Source: Lachnospira sp900551945
Lineage (GTDB): Bacteria > Bacillota > Clostridia > Lachnospirales > Lachnospiraceae
NCBI GenBank assembly: GCA_048380335.1
Contig: DBFCCI010000038.1
Coordinates: 62,001 to 126,000, forward strand
Length of the DNA: 64,000 nt
Reading direction: 5' to 3'
A program made the translations under genes and the position numbers. Of the stretch, positions 53,846 to 63,413 are shown piece by piece. The stretch's first letter is position 1, and every line of letters begins with the position of its first letter. The notes below the pieces were generated by a model. The model made no database searches. It was not told the origin of the DNA and saw only the letters and a list, made by a program, of their open reading frames with translations.

Positions 53846-53865
53846 TGTGTTTGTATCCCCTTTTT
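53831..53865 (-). terminator. Terminator of the phosphate operon (after phoR)
   Basis: GGGGATACAA-ACACA-TTGTATCCTC flanked by A- and T-runs, a few bases past the phoR stop. Confidence 0.9.
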
Positions 53866-53871
53866 ATTATT

Positions 53872-55221
53872 TTATATACTTTTTTTTGAGAAAATAACTC
53901 TTATAATCGTTCCTTTACCAACTTCACTTTCAAGCTCTAACCTTGCATTATCATGCCTTGCAACTATGTGTTTTACTATAGCAAGTCCAAGTCCTGTACC
54001 ACCGGTTTGCTTTGAACGGCTCTTATCAACTCTATAAAAGCGCTCAAATATTCTTTCTTGATTTTCCTTAGAAATACCAATTCCATTGTCTTTAACTTGA
54101 ACTATAACATCATCATCTTTTTTTATAACACTAACCCAAACTTCTCCACCTGGATTATTATACCTTATAGCATTATCACAAAGATTATAAATAAGTTCGT
54201 CCATCATCTGTCTATTAGCATATACATATTGTGTTTGCCCTGTCAAACTTATATGGACATGATTTTTATTAGCTGTCATCTCAAGCATATCTACACTACT
54301 TTTTGCAATCTCATATATATTAATATTCTCAAATACATCTTCAGTTGATGCTTCATCTAATTGAGAAAGCCTTAAAATATCATTGATAAGTGTAAGCAAT
54401 CTATTTGAATTTTTATGTATTTCACCTGCAAATCTTACTACATCTTGATTAGTTGCCATTCCACTTTCTATAAGTTCTGAATATCCAGAAATAGCTGTAA
54501 GTGGTGTTTTTAGTTCATGTGACACATTCGCTGTAAATTCTTGACGCATATTTGCATTTTTTACAATATCTTCATGTTGTTTTTTAATTGTTTCAACAAA
54601 TGGTCTTAATTCTTTATAGACATTTATACTATCTGAAGCATCGAGATTTTGTGCAAGATTATCTATAGGTTGTACAATACTTTGAGTTAAAAAATGTGAT
54701 AACATTATACATATTGCAAATAATATTATACAAATAATTACCATAATTGGTATTACACTTAAAAACACACTTGTTATACTTCCTGCTTCTTTAGATACTC
54801 TTAATATATAACCATTATCTAGTTTAACAGCATAATAAAATGAGCTTTTATCTACTGTAGACGACTTTCTTACTGACTCTCCAGCGCCATTATTAATAGC
54901 ACCTATAACTTCTGGTCGCTTTGAATGATTTTCCATATCAGAAGCTTCTACATCTGAGTCATATACTGCAGTACCATCTAGCGCTATAAGTGTTACCCTT
55001 AATTCTTTGACGCAATCTCCAAATGCGCCATTTCTTACATTAAGTGGGTCACTTATTATCTTCTCTGCGTCAGAACTTATTATAAGCTGAGCATTAGTTT
55101 TTATATCTCTCATAACTTCTTTTTTAAACAAATTATAAAAAATACAAGTTGATAGCAATACAGTTGTAAGTATTGCTATAAATGTAATAATAATAAATTG
55201 TATATTAATCTTTTTCTTCAT
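53872..55221 (-). CDS. phoR: Sensor histidine kinase PhoR-like
   Basis: A 449-aa membrane kinase. First helix INIQFIIITFIAILTTVLLS, extracytoplasmic sensor (about 35-160), second helix VIPIMVIICIILFAICIMLS, then HAMP-like segment. The H box is FTANVSHELKTPLTAISGY (His about 236), followed by N box LIYNLCDNAIRYNNPGG and G boxes VKDNGIGISKENQ, GGTGLGLAIVKHIV. It is last in the operon after phoP. The link with pstB, phoU and nptA supports the phosphate role. Confidence 0.88.
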   Translation of the reverse strand: MKKKINIQFIIITFIAILTTVLLSTCIFYNLFKKEVMRDIKTNAQLIISSDAEKIISDPLNVRNGAFGDCVKELRVTLIALDGTAVYDSDVEASDMENHSKRPEVIGAINNGAGESVRKSSTVDKSSFYYAVKLDNGYILRVSKEAGSITSVFLSVIPIMVIICIILFAICIMLSHFLTQSIVQPIDNLAQNLDASDSINVYKELRPFVETIKKQHEDIVKNANMRQEFTANVSHELKTPLTAISGYSELIESGMATNQDVVRFAGEIHKNSNRLLTLINDILRLSQLDEASTEDVFENINIYEIAKSSVDMLEMTANKNHVHISLTGQTQYVYANRQMMDELIYNLCDNAIRYNNPGGEVWVSVIKKDDDVIVQVKDNGIGISKENQERIFERFYRVDKSRSKQTGGTGLGLAIVKHIVARHDNARLELESEVGKGTIIRVIFSKKSI

Positions 55222-55258
55222 AAAATACGCTCTCTATTATTTAATGAATTTATATTAC

Positions 55259-55945
55259 CTAATCTAATTTATCATTATCAAGATAATATCCTACATTTCT
55301 CACAGTTTTTATATATCCGCCTGCTTTTTTTAACTTTTGTCGCAATGTCTTTATATGAACATCAAGAGTTCTTGACTCTCCTTCATAATCTGTACTCCAT
55401 ATCTTTTCCATTATATTATCTCTTGAAAGCACAATACCTTGATTAATTGTAAGATACTTTAAAAGCTCATATTCTTTATAAGTAAGTTCTACTGGAACGT
55501 CTTCAACGTATGCAACATGCTTTTCATCATCAATAAAAAGACAACCTACATGCAAAAACTTTTCTTCTTCCATTCCACCAACCCTTCTAAGAAGTGCTTT
55601 TACTCTTGATATAAGTTCCATAACACCAAATGGCTTTGTCAAATAATCGTCAGCTCCCATATCAAGACCTTTTACTTTATCTATTTCTGTGGTTTTTGCT
55701 GTTACCATTATTACTGGAATTCTTTTTGTTTCTGGAACATTTCTTATCTTATTAAGAATTGTCAAACCATCCTCATCAGGAAGCATTATATCTAATAATA
55801 TTAAATCTGGTAACTTATCTGCAACCTGCTTATGAAATTCCTTTGCACTTGCACATTCAACAATCTGATGACCTGCATTTTTTAATGCAAAACTTTCTAT
55901 TTCACTTATATTTTTATCATCTTCAACAACATAAATAAGTGCCAT
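55259..55945 (-). CDS. phoP: Response regulator PhoP/PhoB-like
   Basis: About 228 aa from ATG 55945 (MALIYVVEDDKNISEI), with AAGGAAG upstream; the frame is open for 7 more codons. Receiver domain with phosphorylated Asp in LILLDIMLPDEDGL and Lys in YLTKPFGVME, then an OmpR-type winged helix (VPVELTYKEYELLKYLTINQ, ESRTLDVHIKTLRQKLKKAG). It should bind the PHO-box-like repeats in front of nptA and pstB. Confidence 0.92.
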   Translation of the reverse strand: MALIYVVEDDKNISEIESFALKNAGHQIVECASAKEFHKQVADKLPDLILLDIMLPDEDGLTILNKIRNVPETKRIPVIMVTAKTTEIDKVKGLDMGADDYLTKPFGVMELISRVKALLRRVGGMEEEKFLHVGCLFIDDEKHVAYVEDVPVELTYKEYELLKYLTINQGIVLSRDNIMEKIWSTDYEGESRTLDVHIKTLRQKLKKAGGYIKTVRNVGYYLDNDKLD

Positions 55946-56000
55946 AACTTTTTCTTCCTTTCTCAAAATTGTGATATATAATGTACATTCTGTATATTAA

Positions 56001-57797
56001 TTACTCTAATGTTTTATTTGGTGAACTATTACTTTTAGGTAACGCATATTGTTTTTGATATTGCATAAATCTTTCTTTAAACTTGGCATTATCTTCTCTT
56101 TTTATAGTATCTAAGTATTCATGTGTATCAAAACCATCGTGTTTAATTTGAATAAGACAGACTGCTATATTAGAACAATGGTCTGAAACTCTTTCAAGAT
56201 TAGTAGTTATATCGGATAATATAAAGCCTAAATCTAAAGTACATCTTCCTTCCCTTAACCTTTTAATATGTCGTGCCTTTAACTCCATATTAATATCGTC
56301 TATAACTTGTTCGAGCGGTTCAACTCTTTCTGCTTCTTTTTCATCTTTTTTTTCAAAACTATCAAAAGAAATATTAACTATACGCATAACCGCCGCTTGA
56401 ATTACATCAAGCTCTTTCTTTGCCTTATCAGAAAATTCAAGCTTTTTTTCATACATTTGCCTTGCAGCATCTGTTAAGTTACAAGCATGGTCAGAAATTC
56501 TTTCAAAATTACCTATGGTATGTAAAAGCATTGAAAGTTCCTCTGAGTCTTTTTCTGATAAATCTTTACTACTTATTTTAAGTAAATATGTACCTAAAAT
56601 ATCTTCATACTTATCAACCCTGTCTTCTAATTCACTAACTTTTTTAACTTTTTCTTCATCATATTTATCAAAAAGTTCTAATGATGTAAAAAGACATTCT
56701 TTTGATATATCTGCCATATTTTTAGTTGCCTTAAAGCTGTGTTGTAATGCAAGACCTGGTTTATCAAGAAATCTTTCATCTAAAAGTGCAAACTCATTAT
56801 CTTGAACTTGCAACTCTGCCTTATCTTCTTTTACAGTAAGATATGCCAATTTTTCAAGGACTCCGCTAAATGGTAATAAAACTATTGTAGCTGTTACATT
56901 AAATACACTGTGAATTACGGCAATTCCTGCTGGATTAGCACTATCAGCTAAAAATACAAATGGATTAACTGCATTTATCAAATAAAATACACACATAAAT
57001 AATATAGTACCTATTATATTAAAATACAAGTGAACAAGAGCTGCTCTTTTTGCATTTTTACTTGCACCAATACCTGATATCATAGCAGTTACACAAGTAC
57101 CAATATTTTGACCCATTATAATAGGGAGTGCTGTTGCGTAAGTAATAGAACCAGTTGCACAAAGAGCTTGTAATATTCCTACAGACGCCGAAGAACTTTG
57201 TATTACTGCTGTAAGAATAGCACCTGCAATCATACCAAGAATAGGATTAGAAAACATAGTAAGAATACCTGTGAACTCTGGTACATCGGCAAGCGGTTTT
57301 ACAGCATCACTCATTGTTGACATTCCAGTCATAAGAATTGCAAACCCCACAAGAATTTTACCAATATCATGCAGCTTTTCACGTTTTGAAAACATTATAA
57401 ATATTACACCAATGACTGCAAGTATTGGTGAAAAAGACGATGGATTCAAAAGCTTAATAAATACATTTCCACTTTCTATCCCTGTAAGACTAAGAAGCCA
57501 TGACGTAGCTGTTGTACCAATGTTAGCACCCATTATAATACCAACAGCTTGACTAAGCTTCATAATTCCTGAATTAACAAAACCAACAACCATTACTGTT
57601 GTTGCCGATGATGACTGTATAACTGCTGTAACTCCTGCACCAAGAAGTACAGCTTTAATAGGATTAGATGTTAATTTTTCAAGTATTCTTTCTAGTTTAC
57701 CGCCTGATGCTTTTGACAAACCTTCTCCCATTATATCCATTCCATATAAAAAGAGTGCAAGTCCTCCTATCATTGTCAATATCCCAAAAATGTCCAT
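56001..57797 (-). CDS. Na+/phosphate cotransporter NptA-like with PhoU-like tail
   Basis: A 598-aa membrane protein. Two QSSSA repeats mark the PNaS family: VIQSSSATTVMVVGFVNSG (about 58) and VIQSSSASVGILQALCAT (about 200). About eight to ten helices are followed by a cytosolic PhoU-like helical domain from about residue 340 (LLHTIGNFERISDHACNLTD, ITTNLERVSDHCSNIAVCLI). It imports phosphate with sodium. A four-repeat PHO-box-like array lies directly upstream (57862-57905), so it is probably induced in phosphate limitation. Confidence 0.92.
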   Translation of the reverse strand: MDIFGILTMIGGLALFLYGMDIMGEGLSKASGGKLERILEKLTSNPIKAVLLGAGVTAVIQSSSATTVMVVGFVNSGIMKLSQAVGIIMGANIGTTATSWLLSLTGIESGNVFIKLLNPSSFSPILAVIGVIFIMFSKREKLHDIGKILVGFAILMTGMSTMSDAVKPLADVPEFTGILTMFSNPILGMIAGAILTAVIQSSSASVGILQALCATGSITYATALPIIMGQNIGTCVTAMISGIGASKNAKRAALVHLYFNIIGTILFMCVFYLINAVNPFVFLADSANPAGIAVIHSVFNVTATIVLLPFSGVLEKLAYLTVKEDKAELQVQDNEFALLDERFLDKPGLALQHSFKATKNMADISKECLFTSLELFDKYDEEKVKKVSELEDRVDKYEDILGTYLLKISSKDLSEKDSEELSMLLHTIGNFERISDHACNLTDAARQMYEKKLEFSDKAKKELDVIQAAVMRIVNISFDSFEKKDEKEAERVEPLEQVIDDINMELKARHIKRLREGRCTLDLGFILSDITTNLERVSDHCSNIAVCLIQIKHDGFDTHEYLDTIKREDNAKFKERFMQYQKQYALPKSNSSPNKTLE

Positions 57798-57861
57798 ATA
57801 ACTCTCCTTTTTACTAATAAAATAAATTTATCTTTTAAGTTTACTTTGTAAAGTATAAAGG

Positions 57862-57905
57862 GGTGATATGAAATTTATGTCAAGCTTATGTAAAATCTAT
57901 GTAAA
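57862..57905. promoter_or_regulatory. PHO-box-like array before nptA
   Basis: Four 11-bp units read on the plus strand as ATCTATGTAAA, GCTTATGTAAA, ATTTATGTCAA and GGTGATATGAA, contiguous and in register. The 11-bp period and TTNACAT core match Pho regulon boxes. A TATACT -10 follows on the minus strand (57852-57857). Confidence 0.78.
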
Positions 57906-57906
57906 A

Positions 57907-58548
57907 TTATTTATGTTCACCAGTAATAGAAAAAATAACCCATTCTGCAATATTAGTTGTATGGTCACCTATTCTTTCAAAATACTTAGCTATCATAAGT
58001 AAATCTGTGGCTTGCTCACCACAATTTATATCTTGATGTATCATATTTATTAATTCTTTTTTGACGCAAGCAAATAACTCATCTACTTTATCATCGTTGT
58101 CAATTACACTTTGAGCTTTTAACATATCTTTATTTACAAAAGCATTAATACTTTCTACAAGCATTACCATAACTTCTTTTGCCATCTGTTGTATATGTTC
58201 AAGCTTTTTAATATATTTTGAATTAGCCAATGCAATAGTAAGTTCCGAAATATCTGCGGCTTGGTCGCCTATTCTTTCCATATCTGTTATCATCTTTAGT
58301 GCTGATGAAATAAGTCTTAAATCTCTTGCTACTGGTTGTTGTTGTAATAATAACTTAAGACATAAATTTTCAATTATTCGCTCTTGTCTGTCAACCTGCT
58401 CATCGCCTTCAATTACATTTTTGGCTAAAACAGTATCTTGACTAACAAGTGCCTTTGCTGAGTCTTCTATTGCTTTTTCAATCATTGTACCCATTTCAAT
58501 CAACTCATTATTTAATTCTTCAAGTTGTCTATCAAACCTATTTCTCAT
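57907..58548 (-). CDS. phoU: Phosphate signalling protein PhoU
   Basis: A 213-aa all-helical protein with two PhoU repeats: LKMITDMERIGDQAADISEL (about 87-106) and LMIAKYFERIGDHTTNIAEW (about 183-202). The Glu/Asp clusters of these motifs bind metal. PhoU couples transport to PhoR. It lies between pstB and nptA, so here it may answer to either uptake route. Confidence 0.96.
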   Translation of the reverse strand: MRNRFDRQLEELNNELIEMGTMIEKAIEDSAKALVSQDTVLAKNVIEGDEQVDRQERIIENLCLKLLLQQQPVARDLRLISSALKMITDMERIGDQAADISELTIALANSKYIKKLEHIQQMAKEVMVMLVESINAFVNKDMLKAQSVIDNDDKVDELFACVKKELINMIHQDINCGEQATDLLMIAKYFERIGDHTTNIAEWVIFSITGEHK

Positions 58549-58590
58549 TATAATCTCCTCTAAATCATAACTTTTTATATATTTTATTAA

Positions 58591-59445
58591 TCAACCAAAT
58601 CTACCAGTTATGTAATCTTCCGTTCTCTTGTCTTGTGGTACTGAAAACAGTTTATCTGTATCTGAGTATTCCACCATCTCTCCTAATAAAAAGAAGGCTG
58701 TTTTATCAGAAATACGAGTTGCCTGTTGCATATTATGTGTTACCATAATTATTGTGTAATCTTTTTTAAGTTCAATAGCCAACTCTTCAATTCGAGATGT
58801 TGAAATAGGGTCAAGTGCTGATGTTGGTTCGTCCATAAGAATTACTTCTGGTTCTACAGCTAATGCTCTCGCAATACAAAGTCTTTGTTGTTGTCCGCCA
58901 GAAAGTCCAAGTGCTGATTTTTTTAATCTATCCTTTACTTCGTCCCAAATAGCTGCCTGTTTTAAAGATTTCTCCACTATGGCATCAAGCTTTGATTTAT
59001 TCTTAATTCCATGTGTTCTAGGTCCATAAGCAATATTATCATATATGCTCATAGGAAATGGATTAGGTGTTTGAAATACCATTCCCACTCTTTTTCTTAA
59101 CAAGTTTACGTCCATATCTCCATAAATATCTTCATTTCCAAGAAAAACATCTCCTGTTATATGACAGTTTTCAACTAAATCATTCATTCTATTTAAAGAC
59201 TTTAAAAATGTTGACTTACCACAACCACTAGGTCCTATAAATGCTGTAATTTGTCTTTCAGGAATTTCCATATTAATTCCTTTTAAGGCATGAAAATCAC
59301 CATAATACAAATTAAGATTATTAATATGAAATTTTATATTCTTATCATTCTCTTTAACTGCTTCATTTTCCATAATAGTTACACCTTCGACCTTTACTGT
59401 TTTTGACACTTTTGTACTATGTGATATATTTATTACATTATCCAT
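58591..59445 (-). CDS. pstB: Phosphate ABC transporter ATPase PstB
   Basis: A 284-aa ABC ATPase with GPSGCGKSTFLKSLNRMNDL (Walker A), GLSGGQQQRLCIARALAVEP (signature) and VILMDEPTSALDPIST (Walker B), the CFRMNDL-type pattern of PstB. A start at 59373 (MENEAVKENDKN) would give 260 aa, closer to the family norm; both starts have modest ribosome sites. It is the first gene of the operon. PstS, PstC and PstA genes are not next to it, which is unusual. Confidence 0.94.
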   Translation of the reverse strand: MDNVINISHSTKVSKTVKVEGVTIMENEAVKENDKNIKFHINNLNLYYGDFHALKGINMEIPERQITAFIGPSGCGKSTFLKSLNRMNDLVENCHITGDVFLGNEDIYGDMDVNLLRKRVGMVFQTPNPFPMSIYDNIAYGPRTHGIKNKSKLDAIVEKSLKQAAIWDEVKDRLKKSALGLSGGQQQRLCIARALAVEPEVILMDEPTSALDPISTSRIEELAIELKKDYTIIMVTHNMQQATRISDKTAFFLLGEMVEYSDTDKLFSVPQDKRTEDYITGRFG

Positions 59446-59501
59446 TATCAGACACTACCTCGCTTATTAATTACTTTGAATGAGTACATATTATCAGCTA
59501 A

Positions 59502-59542
59502 ATGTAAAATCTGATATCATAACTATCTTAAATTGATGTAAA
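59502..59542. promoter_or_regulatory. PHO-box-like sequence before pstB
   Basis: Plus strand units ATTGATGTAAA, AACTATCTTAA and TCTGATATCAT are adjacent at an 11-bp period, with one more ATGTAAA at 59502-59508. Weaker than the nptA array. Confidence 0.55.
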
Positions 59543-59569
59543 TTATTTGTAAAAATAACAAATTCCATA

Positions 59570-59623
59570 AAATAAAGACCTTAACTCTATTACTATTTGT
59601 AATAAAAGTTAAAGTCTTTATTA
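59570..59623 (-). terminator. Terminator of the cNMP-domain gene
   Basis: AATAAAGACTTTAACT ... AGTTAAGGTCTTTATT with T-rich tail on the minus strand, 10 bp past the stop. Confidence 0.9.
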
Positions 59624-59633
59624 GAAATATAAA

Positions 59634-61709
59634 CTACATATTCTCATAAAAGTAAAGAGTATCTTCAAGCGGCTTAGTTACTGTACCACCCCTTTTAACA
59701 ACATTTGCATTAAATCCTTTATACTCTTTAATCTTTTTTTGTCTTTCTCTTGTAAATTGTGCTGCTACTTCTGTAAATATAGGTTGTTTCTCAAGGTTTC
59801 TCCTATATGTTAAAGAAGCAGGACAATATGTATACAATATCTTTCTTGTAACTTTATTAAGTCTTAATGAACCTTTAGACTCATACTTTATCCAAGCTTC
59901 ATAATCTTTTACAAAAAGCTCTCTTGTATTATTTCTACAATTCTTATACTGTGTTCTTATCTTGTCTTTTATATTCTCTGACAAATTTTTATTCTTTTTA
60001 TAGAACTGTATATAATCACAATATTCTGCTGTCAACGAGTGTTCCCTTAAGTCATTCCAATAATTTCCTTGAATAGTTCGACACATTTCCCATCTAAACA
60101 TTCCCGCAATATCTGTCATTGTTATATCAAGATTTCCTGTAAAAAATTCTGATAATACAAAACGAGCAGGCGTATCTCTTTTCTTTCCTACTATTTCTTG
60201 CCACATAATTCCTTTGCTTCCCACATTTGGCATAAGAATAATATCAGGTAATACTTCTGTTAATATTGTAATATTATCTATTTTATTAGTTTCATCATAA
60301 TACATCTGTTCTCTATAAAATAATGAATAATCAACATCTAATACACCGTCAATTGCTTGTTGAATTTTATATTTATCAAGAAATAAACTTTTAATATCAT
60401 TTGTAAATTTTTCTTGTGTAAGTATAGGATAAAATATACTTATCTCGCCACTTGTAATCTTATTTGTACTTTGAAAAAGATTATTCATCTCAAATTTAAC
60501 TTTAGATTTTGTATCATTAAAATACTCTGCTTCTTCAGCCTTTGTAAAACTTTTTGTTCTTTTTAGTTCTCTAAGCTTTTCCCTATAATCGCTGTCAAAT
60601 TCGTCTTTTGAAGGTTCTTTTTTTCCCTCATATATTTGTGTAAGCCAATCATATACTGTATATATATTATATTTTCCATCATTAATATCTGGTACAAAAT
60701 AATAAAGCTGAGTTAAAGTTTCTTTGTCAAACTCTCTTTCATCAATAAACCCAAATGTTAAGAACATTTCTATCAATCTATTATAAGATTTTTCTTCTTT
60801 ATATTTGAAAAATACATTTTCATATATTTCATAAAAATTGTCTGATATTCTTTTTCTAATTTGCCTTACACCATTATCTGTAGAGGTCTTATCCGGAAGT
60901 GTTCTATAACTTTCTACCATCATTTTAAACTTCATAGCCTCTTTTTTGTCTATACCTGCATAACTTACAATTTTATCAAGAGAACCTGAAAGCTCCTTTT
61001 CCACAAATTCATAGTCAAACTCTATATCGTCTGCATTATTTTTAATGTTAGGCAATTGTTGAATATTAATATCTTCTTTCAAATCATCATCAGTATCACT
61101 AACTAATTCAAAACCTAATACTAGGTTACCATAATCATCAAGCAACTTATTAATAACCATATCCATATTAGATATAACTTTTGTTATAAGATACATATGA
61201 TACAAAGCAATACTATTTTGCACTTCAAACAACTTATGAAATACATTTTTATCAAGATTTGATACATCTTGAAGATATTCACACACTCTTTCTTCAGGAA
61301 GTATAATCCAATCGTCATTATTATTAGTATTAATCTCGCTCGCAAATTGCTCAAAACTCGTTTTATATACATTATACAATTGACGGAACTGACTAAACAT
61401 AGATTTATCAATAAGTTCTTGATAATTAAGTCCAAAACTTCTTATATCGTCAATATCATTAATTCCACTCACTTTAAATAACAACACACTTGTATCTTCT
61501 AATGCCTTATAATTAAAAAGATACTCTCCTGAATATATATCTATAAATCCAACTATTGAGCCATTATCCAATCTCATTTTTATATATCTATTTATTGCAG
61601 ATACACTACCTTTAATTATTAAATACACCCTATCGACACTATTACCTATATTAATAAATGTTTCCCCTTTTTTTAGAATAAGCCTTTCACAAGTATTTAT
61701 ATTAAACAT
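59634..61709 (-). CDS. Large protein with N-terminal cyclic-nucleotide-binding-like domain
   Basis: About 691 aa from ATG 61709 (MFNINTCERLILKKGE), chosen for its GGAGAGG site. Residues 1-105 resemble a Crp-type cNMP-binding fold (LILKKGETFINIGNSVDRVY, LIIKGSVSAINRY). The remaining 580 residues are soluble and charged, with a conserved-looking C-terminal part (GSKGIMWQEIVGKKRDTPAR, DIAGMFRWEMCRTIQG, EYCDYIQFYKKNKNLSENIK). I have the impression of a Lachnospiraceae family of unknown function, but I cannot name it. No DNA-binding or catalytic motif is recognised. Neighbours are a LytTR regulator and an HTH protein. Confidence 0.8.
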   Translation of the reverse strand: MFNINTCERLILKKGETFINIGNSVDRVYLIIKGSVSAINRYIKMRLDNGSIVGFIDIYSGEYLFNYKALEDTSVLLFKVSGINDIDDIRSFGLNYQELIDKSMFSQFRQLYNVYKTSFEQFASEINTNNNDDWIILPEERVCEYLQDVSNLDKNVFHKLFEVQNSIALYHMYLITKVISNMDMVINKLLDDYGNLVLGFELVSDTDDDLKEDINIQQLPNIKNNADDIEFDYEFVEKELSGSLDKIVSYAGIDKKEAMKFKMMVESYRTLPDKTSTDNGVRQIRKRISDNFYEIYENVFFKYKEEKSYNRLIEMFLTFGFIDEREFDKETLTQLYYFVPDINDGKYNIYTVYDWLTQIYEGKKEPSKDEFDSDYREKLRELKRTKSFTKAEEAEYFNDTKSKVKFEMNNLFQSTNKITSGEISIFYPILTQEKFTNDIKSLFLDKYKIQQAIDGVLDVDYSLFYREQMYYDETNKIDNITILTEVLPDIILMPNVGSKGIMWQEIVGKKRDTPARFVLSEFFTGNLDITMTDIAGMFRWEMCRTIQGNYWNDLREHSLTAEYCDYIQFYKKNKNLSENIKDKIRTQYKNCRNNTRELFVKDYEAWIKYESKGSLRLNKVTRKILYTYCPASLTYRRNLEKQPIFTEVAAQFTRERQKKIKEYKGFNANVVKRGGTVTKPLEDTLYFYENM

Positions 61710-61846
61710 ATTCCTCTCCAATCTAAATTTATAAATATACAACCCCAATTAACACAACTTATAAATACTATAATATTATATCATATTTCTATAAATTTTA
61801 AATCAAATTTATCATTAAACTTTTTATATTTAATAATTAACAACTT

Positions 61847-61898
61847 AAAAAGCAGAAATTTTTATAAGATTTTATATCAATATAAAAATTCCTGCTTG
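61847..61898 (-). terminator. Terminator after the LytTR regulator
   Basis: AAGCAGGAATTTTTATA ... TATAAAAATTTCTGCTTTTT on the minus strand, 50 bp past the stop. Confidence 0.9.
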
Positions 61899-61948
61899 AT
61901 TATTTTATTAAATCTTTTTATGCAAAAGACAATTTACACCTTTTTATA

Positions 61949-62674
61949 TTATTTAATTAATTGTAAATTATTCTCAACATATTTTTTATAATATATTCCA
62001 ATTCCTACATGCCCAAAATCGTCTTTAAGCTCTATGTATCTATTGGTTAAATCCACTGATTGTATATAATTCTTACTTACAATAGCACTTTTACTACATC
62101 TTAAAAATACATCTGAATTATATCTTTCAAGAAATTGTTCACATGTAATATATGGAACTAAATATTTCTTTTTTCTTGTATTTATTAGCATTTTTCTATT
62201 ATGGCTTTCTGTGTATATAATATCATCTACATTTATTGCATGATATATACCATCAATCTTAAAATATCCTTGTTTAGTAACTTTATTATGCTGATTATAC
62301 ATCAAAACTTCTGATATTTTTTCAAAAAGTACACTTTCTTTTATGGGCTTTTCCATAAAACTATAACAGTGCAAATTCTCATAAACATGCTTATTTGGGT
62401 CTTTTGCTGACGATAATACTATAATTGGTGTAAATCTATATTTGTCAGATTGTCTTAAGTGCTCAATAAACTTAATACCTGCAACATTATTACATGCACC
62501 AATATCCAAATCAACTATAAAAACATTAATTAATGCTTCCATTGCAATTACAATACCTTCACTTGTATTTTTAGCATGAAGCAATTCCACATTATCTAAG
62601 AGTTTGTTTGTAGTTTCTCTTATTATTCTTAAATAATTTTTTTGATTTTCCAACATTAATATCTTTTTATTCAT
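61949..62674 (-). CDS. LytTR-family response regulator
   Basis: A 241-aa regulator. The receiver domain keeps the phospho-acceptor Asp (INVFIVDLDIGA, about residue 56) and Lys (YSFMEKPIKES), but the start MNKKILMLENQKNYL has Glu-Asn in place of the usual acidic pair. The C-terminal LytTR DNA-binding domain is clear (HAINVDDIIYTESHNRKMLI, RCSKSAIVSKNYIQSVDLTN). It lies 37 bp downstream of the double-HTH gene and has no histidine kinase beside it. Confidence 0.9.
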   Translation of the reverse strand: MNKKILMLENQKNYLRIIRETTNKLLDNVELLHAKNTSEGIVIAMEALINVFIVDLDIGACNNVAGIKFIEHLRQSDKYRFTPIIVLSSAKDPNKHVYENLHCYSFMEKPIKESVLFEKISEVLMYNQHNKVTKQGYFKIDGIYHAINVDDIIYTESHNRKMLINTRKKKYLVPYITCEQFLERYNSDVFLRCSKSAIVSKNYIQSVDLTNRYIELKDDFGHVGIGIYYKKYVENNLQLIK

Positions 62675-62711
62675 ATCAGCTACCCCTTCCTAGTACTAGC
62701 ATTTTATTATG

Positions 62712-63413
62712 CTATATTTTATTAACAAGGTCATAGCCGTCACGCAAATATTTTACTAATTCCCCCTTAAGCTCATCATCAAAACTGTTCCATATATCAT
62801 TAAGATAACTCAAATTAACTGTAAGTTCAGGCATCAGTATTGATGGAAAATAGCCTAACTTATCATACAATTCTGACAATATCTGTGCATCTGGTTCAAT
62901 AACTCCATTTTCTATGTTTCTATATTTTTTTATTCCTACATTTAATTCATCCGCCATCTCGTACTGTGTTTTTCCATCTAACTTTCTAACACTTCTCCAC
63001 ACAGTTTCTTCATTTGCCATATTGTTGGACCTTAATTGTAAAAATGCCATTACATGATTATAATCAACTTTTTTCTCTGGCATTTTTGTATTATTTATTC
63101 TAACCCCCTGTTTTATTACCCATATTATATGTGCAAGCATATCTGCTTTTCTATCCGGACTACATTTTTTTATGAAATTATTTAGAATACTTTCTTCGTA
63201 TCTGACCCCTGTAACAATATAATCAATATCAAATTTATTTTTTTGCATCATTAATAATGCTGAATATGACACAAGTTTTTTACCACGCTCTACTTTATTA
63301 TAATGACTTTGAGTTATCCCCATCAATTGTCCCATTTGTTTCTGGCTGATATTGTTTATATTCCTATATTCAATAATTCTGTCAAGTAATTCAGCATACG
63401 CATCCTTCTCCAT
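62712..63413 (-). CDS. Regulator with two XRE-type HTH domains
   Basis: A 233-aa protein. The first HTH reads NISQKQMGQLMGITQSHYNK (about residues 20-40); the second KTQYEMADELNVGIKKYRNI (about 150-170). Between them are about 70 helical residues. Two complete HTH units in one short protein are uncommon and could give a pseudodimer that binds an asymmetric site. First gene of the pair with the LytTR regulator. No target is evident. Confidence 0.85.
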   Translation of the reverse strand: MEKDAYAELLDRIIEYRNINNISQKQMGQLMGITQSHYNKVERGKKLVSYSALLMMQKNKFDIDYIVTGVRYEESILNNFIKKCSPDRKADMLAHIIWVIKQGVRINNTKMPEKKVDYNHVMAFLQLRSNNMANEETVWRSVRKLDGKTQYEMADELNVGIKKYRNIENGVIEPDAQILSELYDKLGYFPSILMPELTVNLSYLNDIWNSFDDELKGELVKYLRDGYDLVNKI

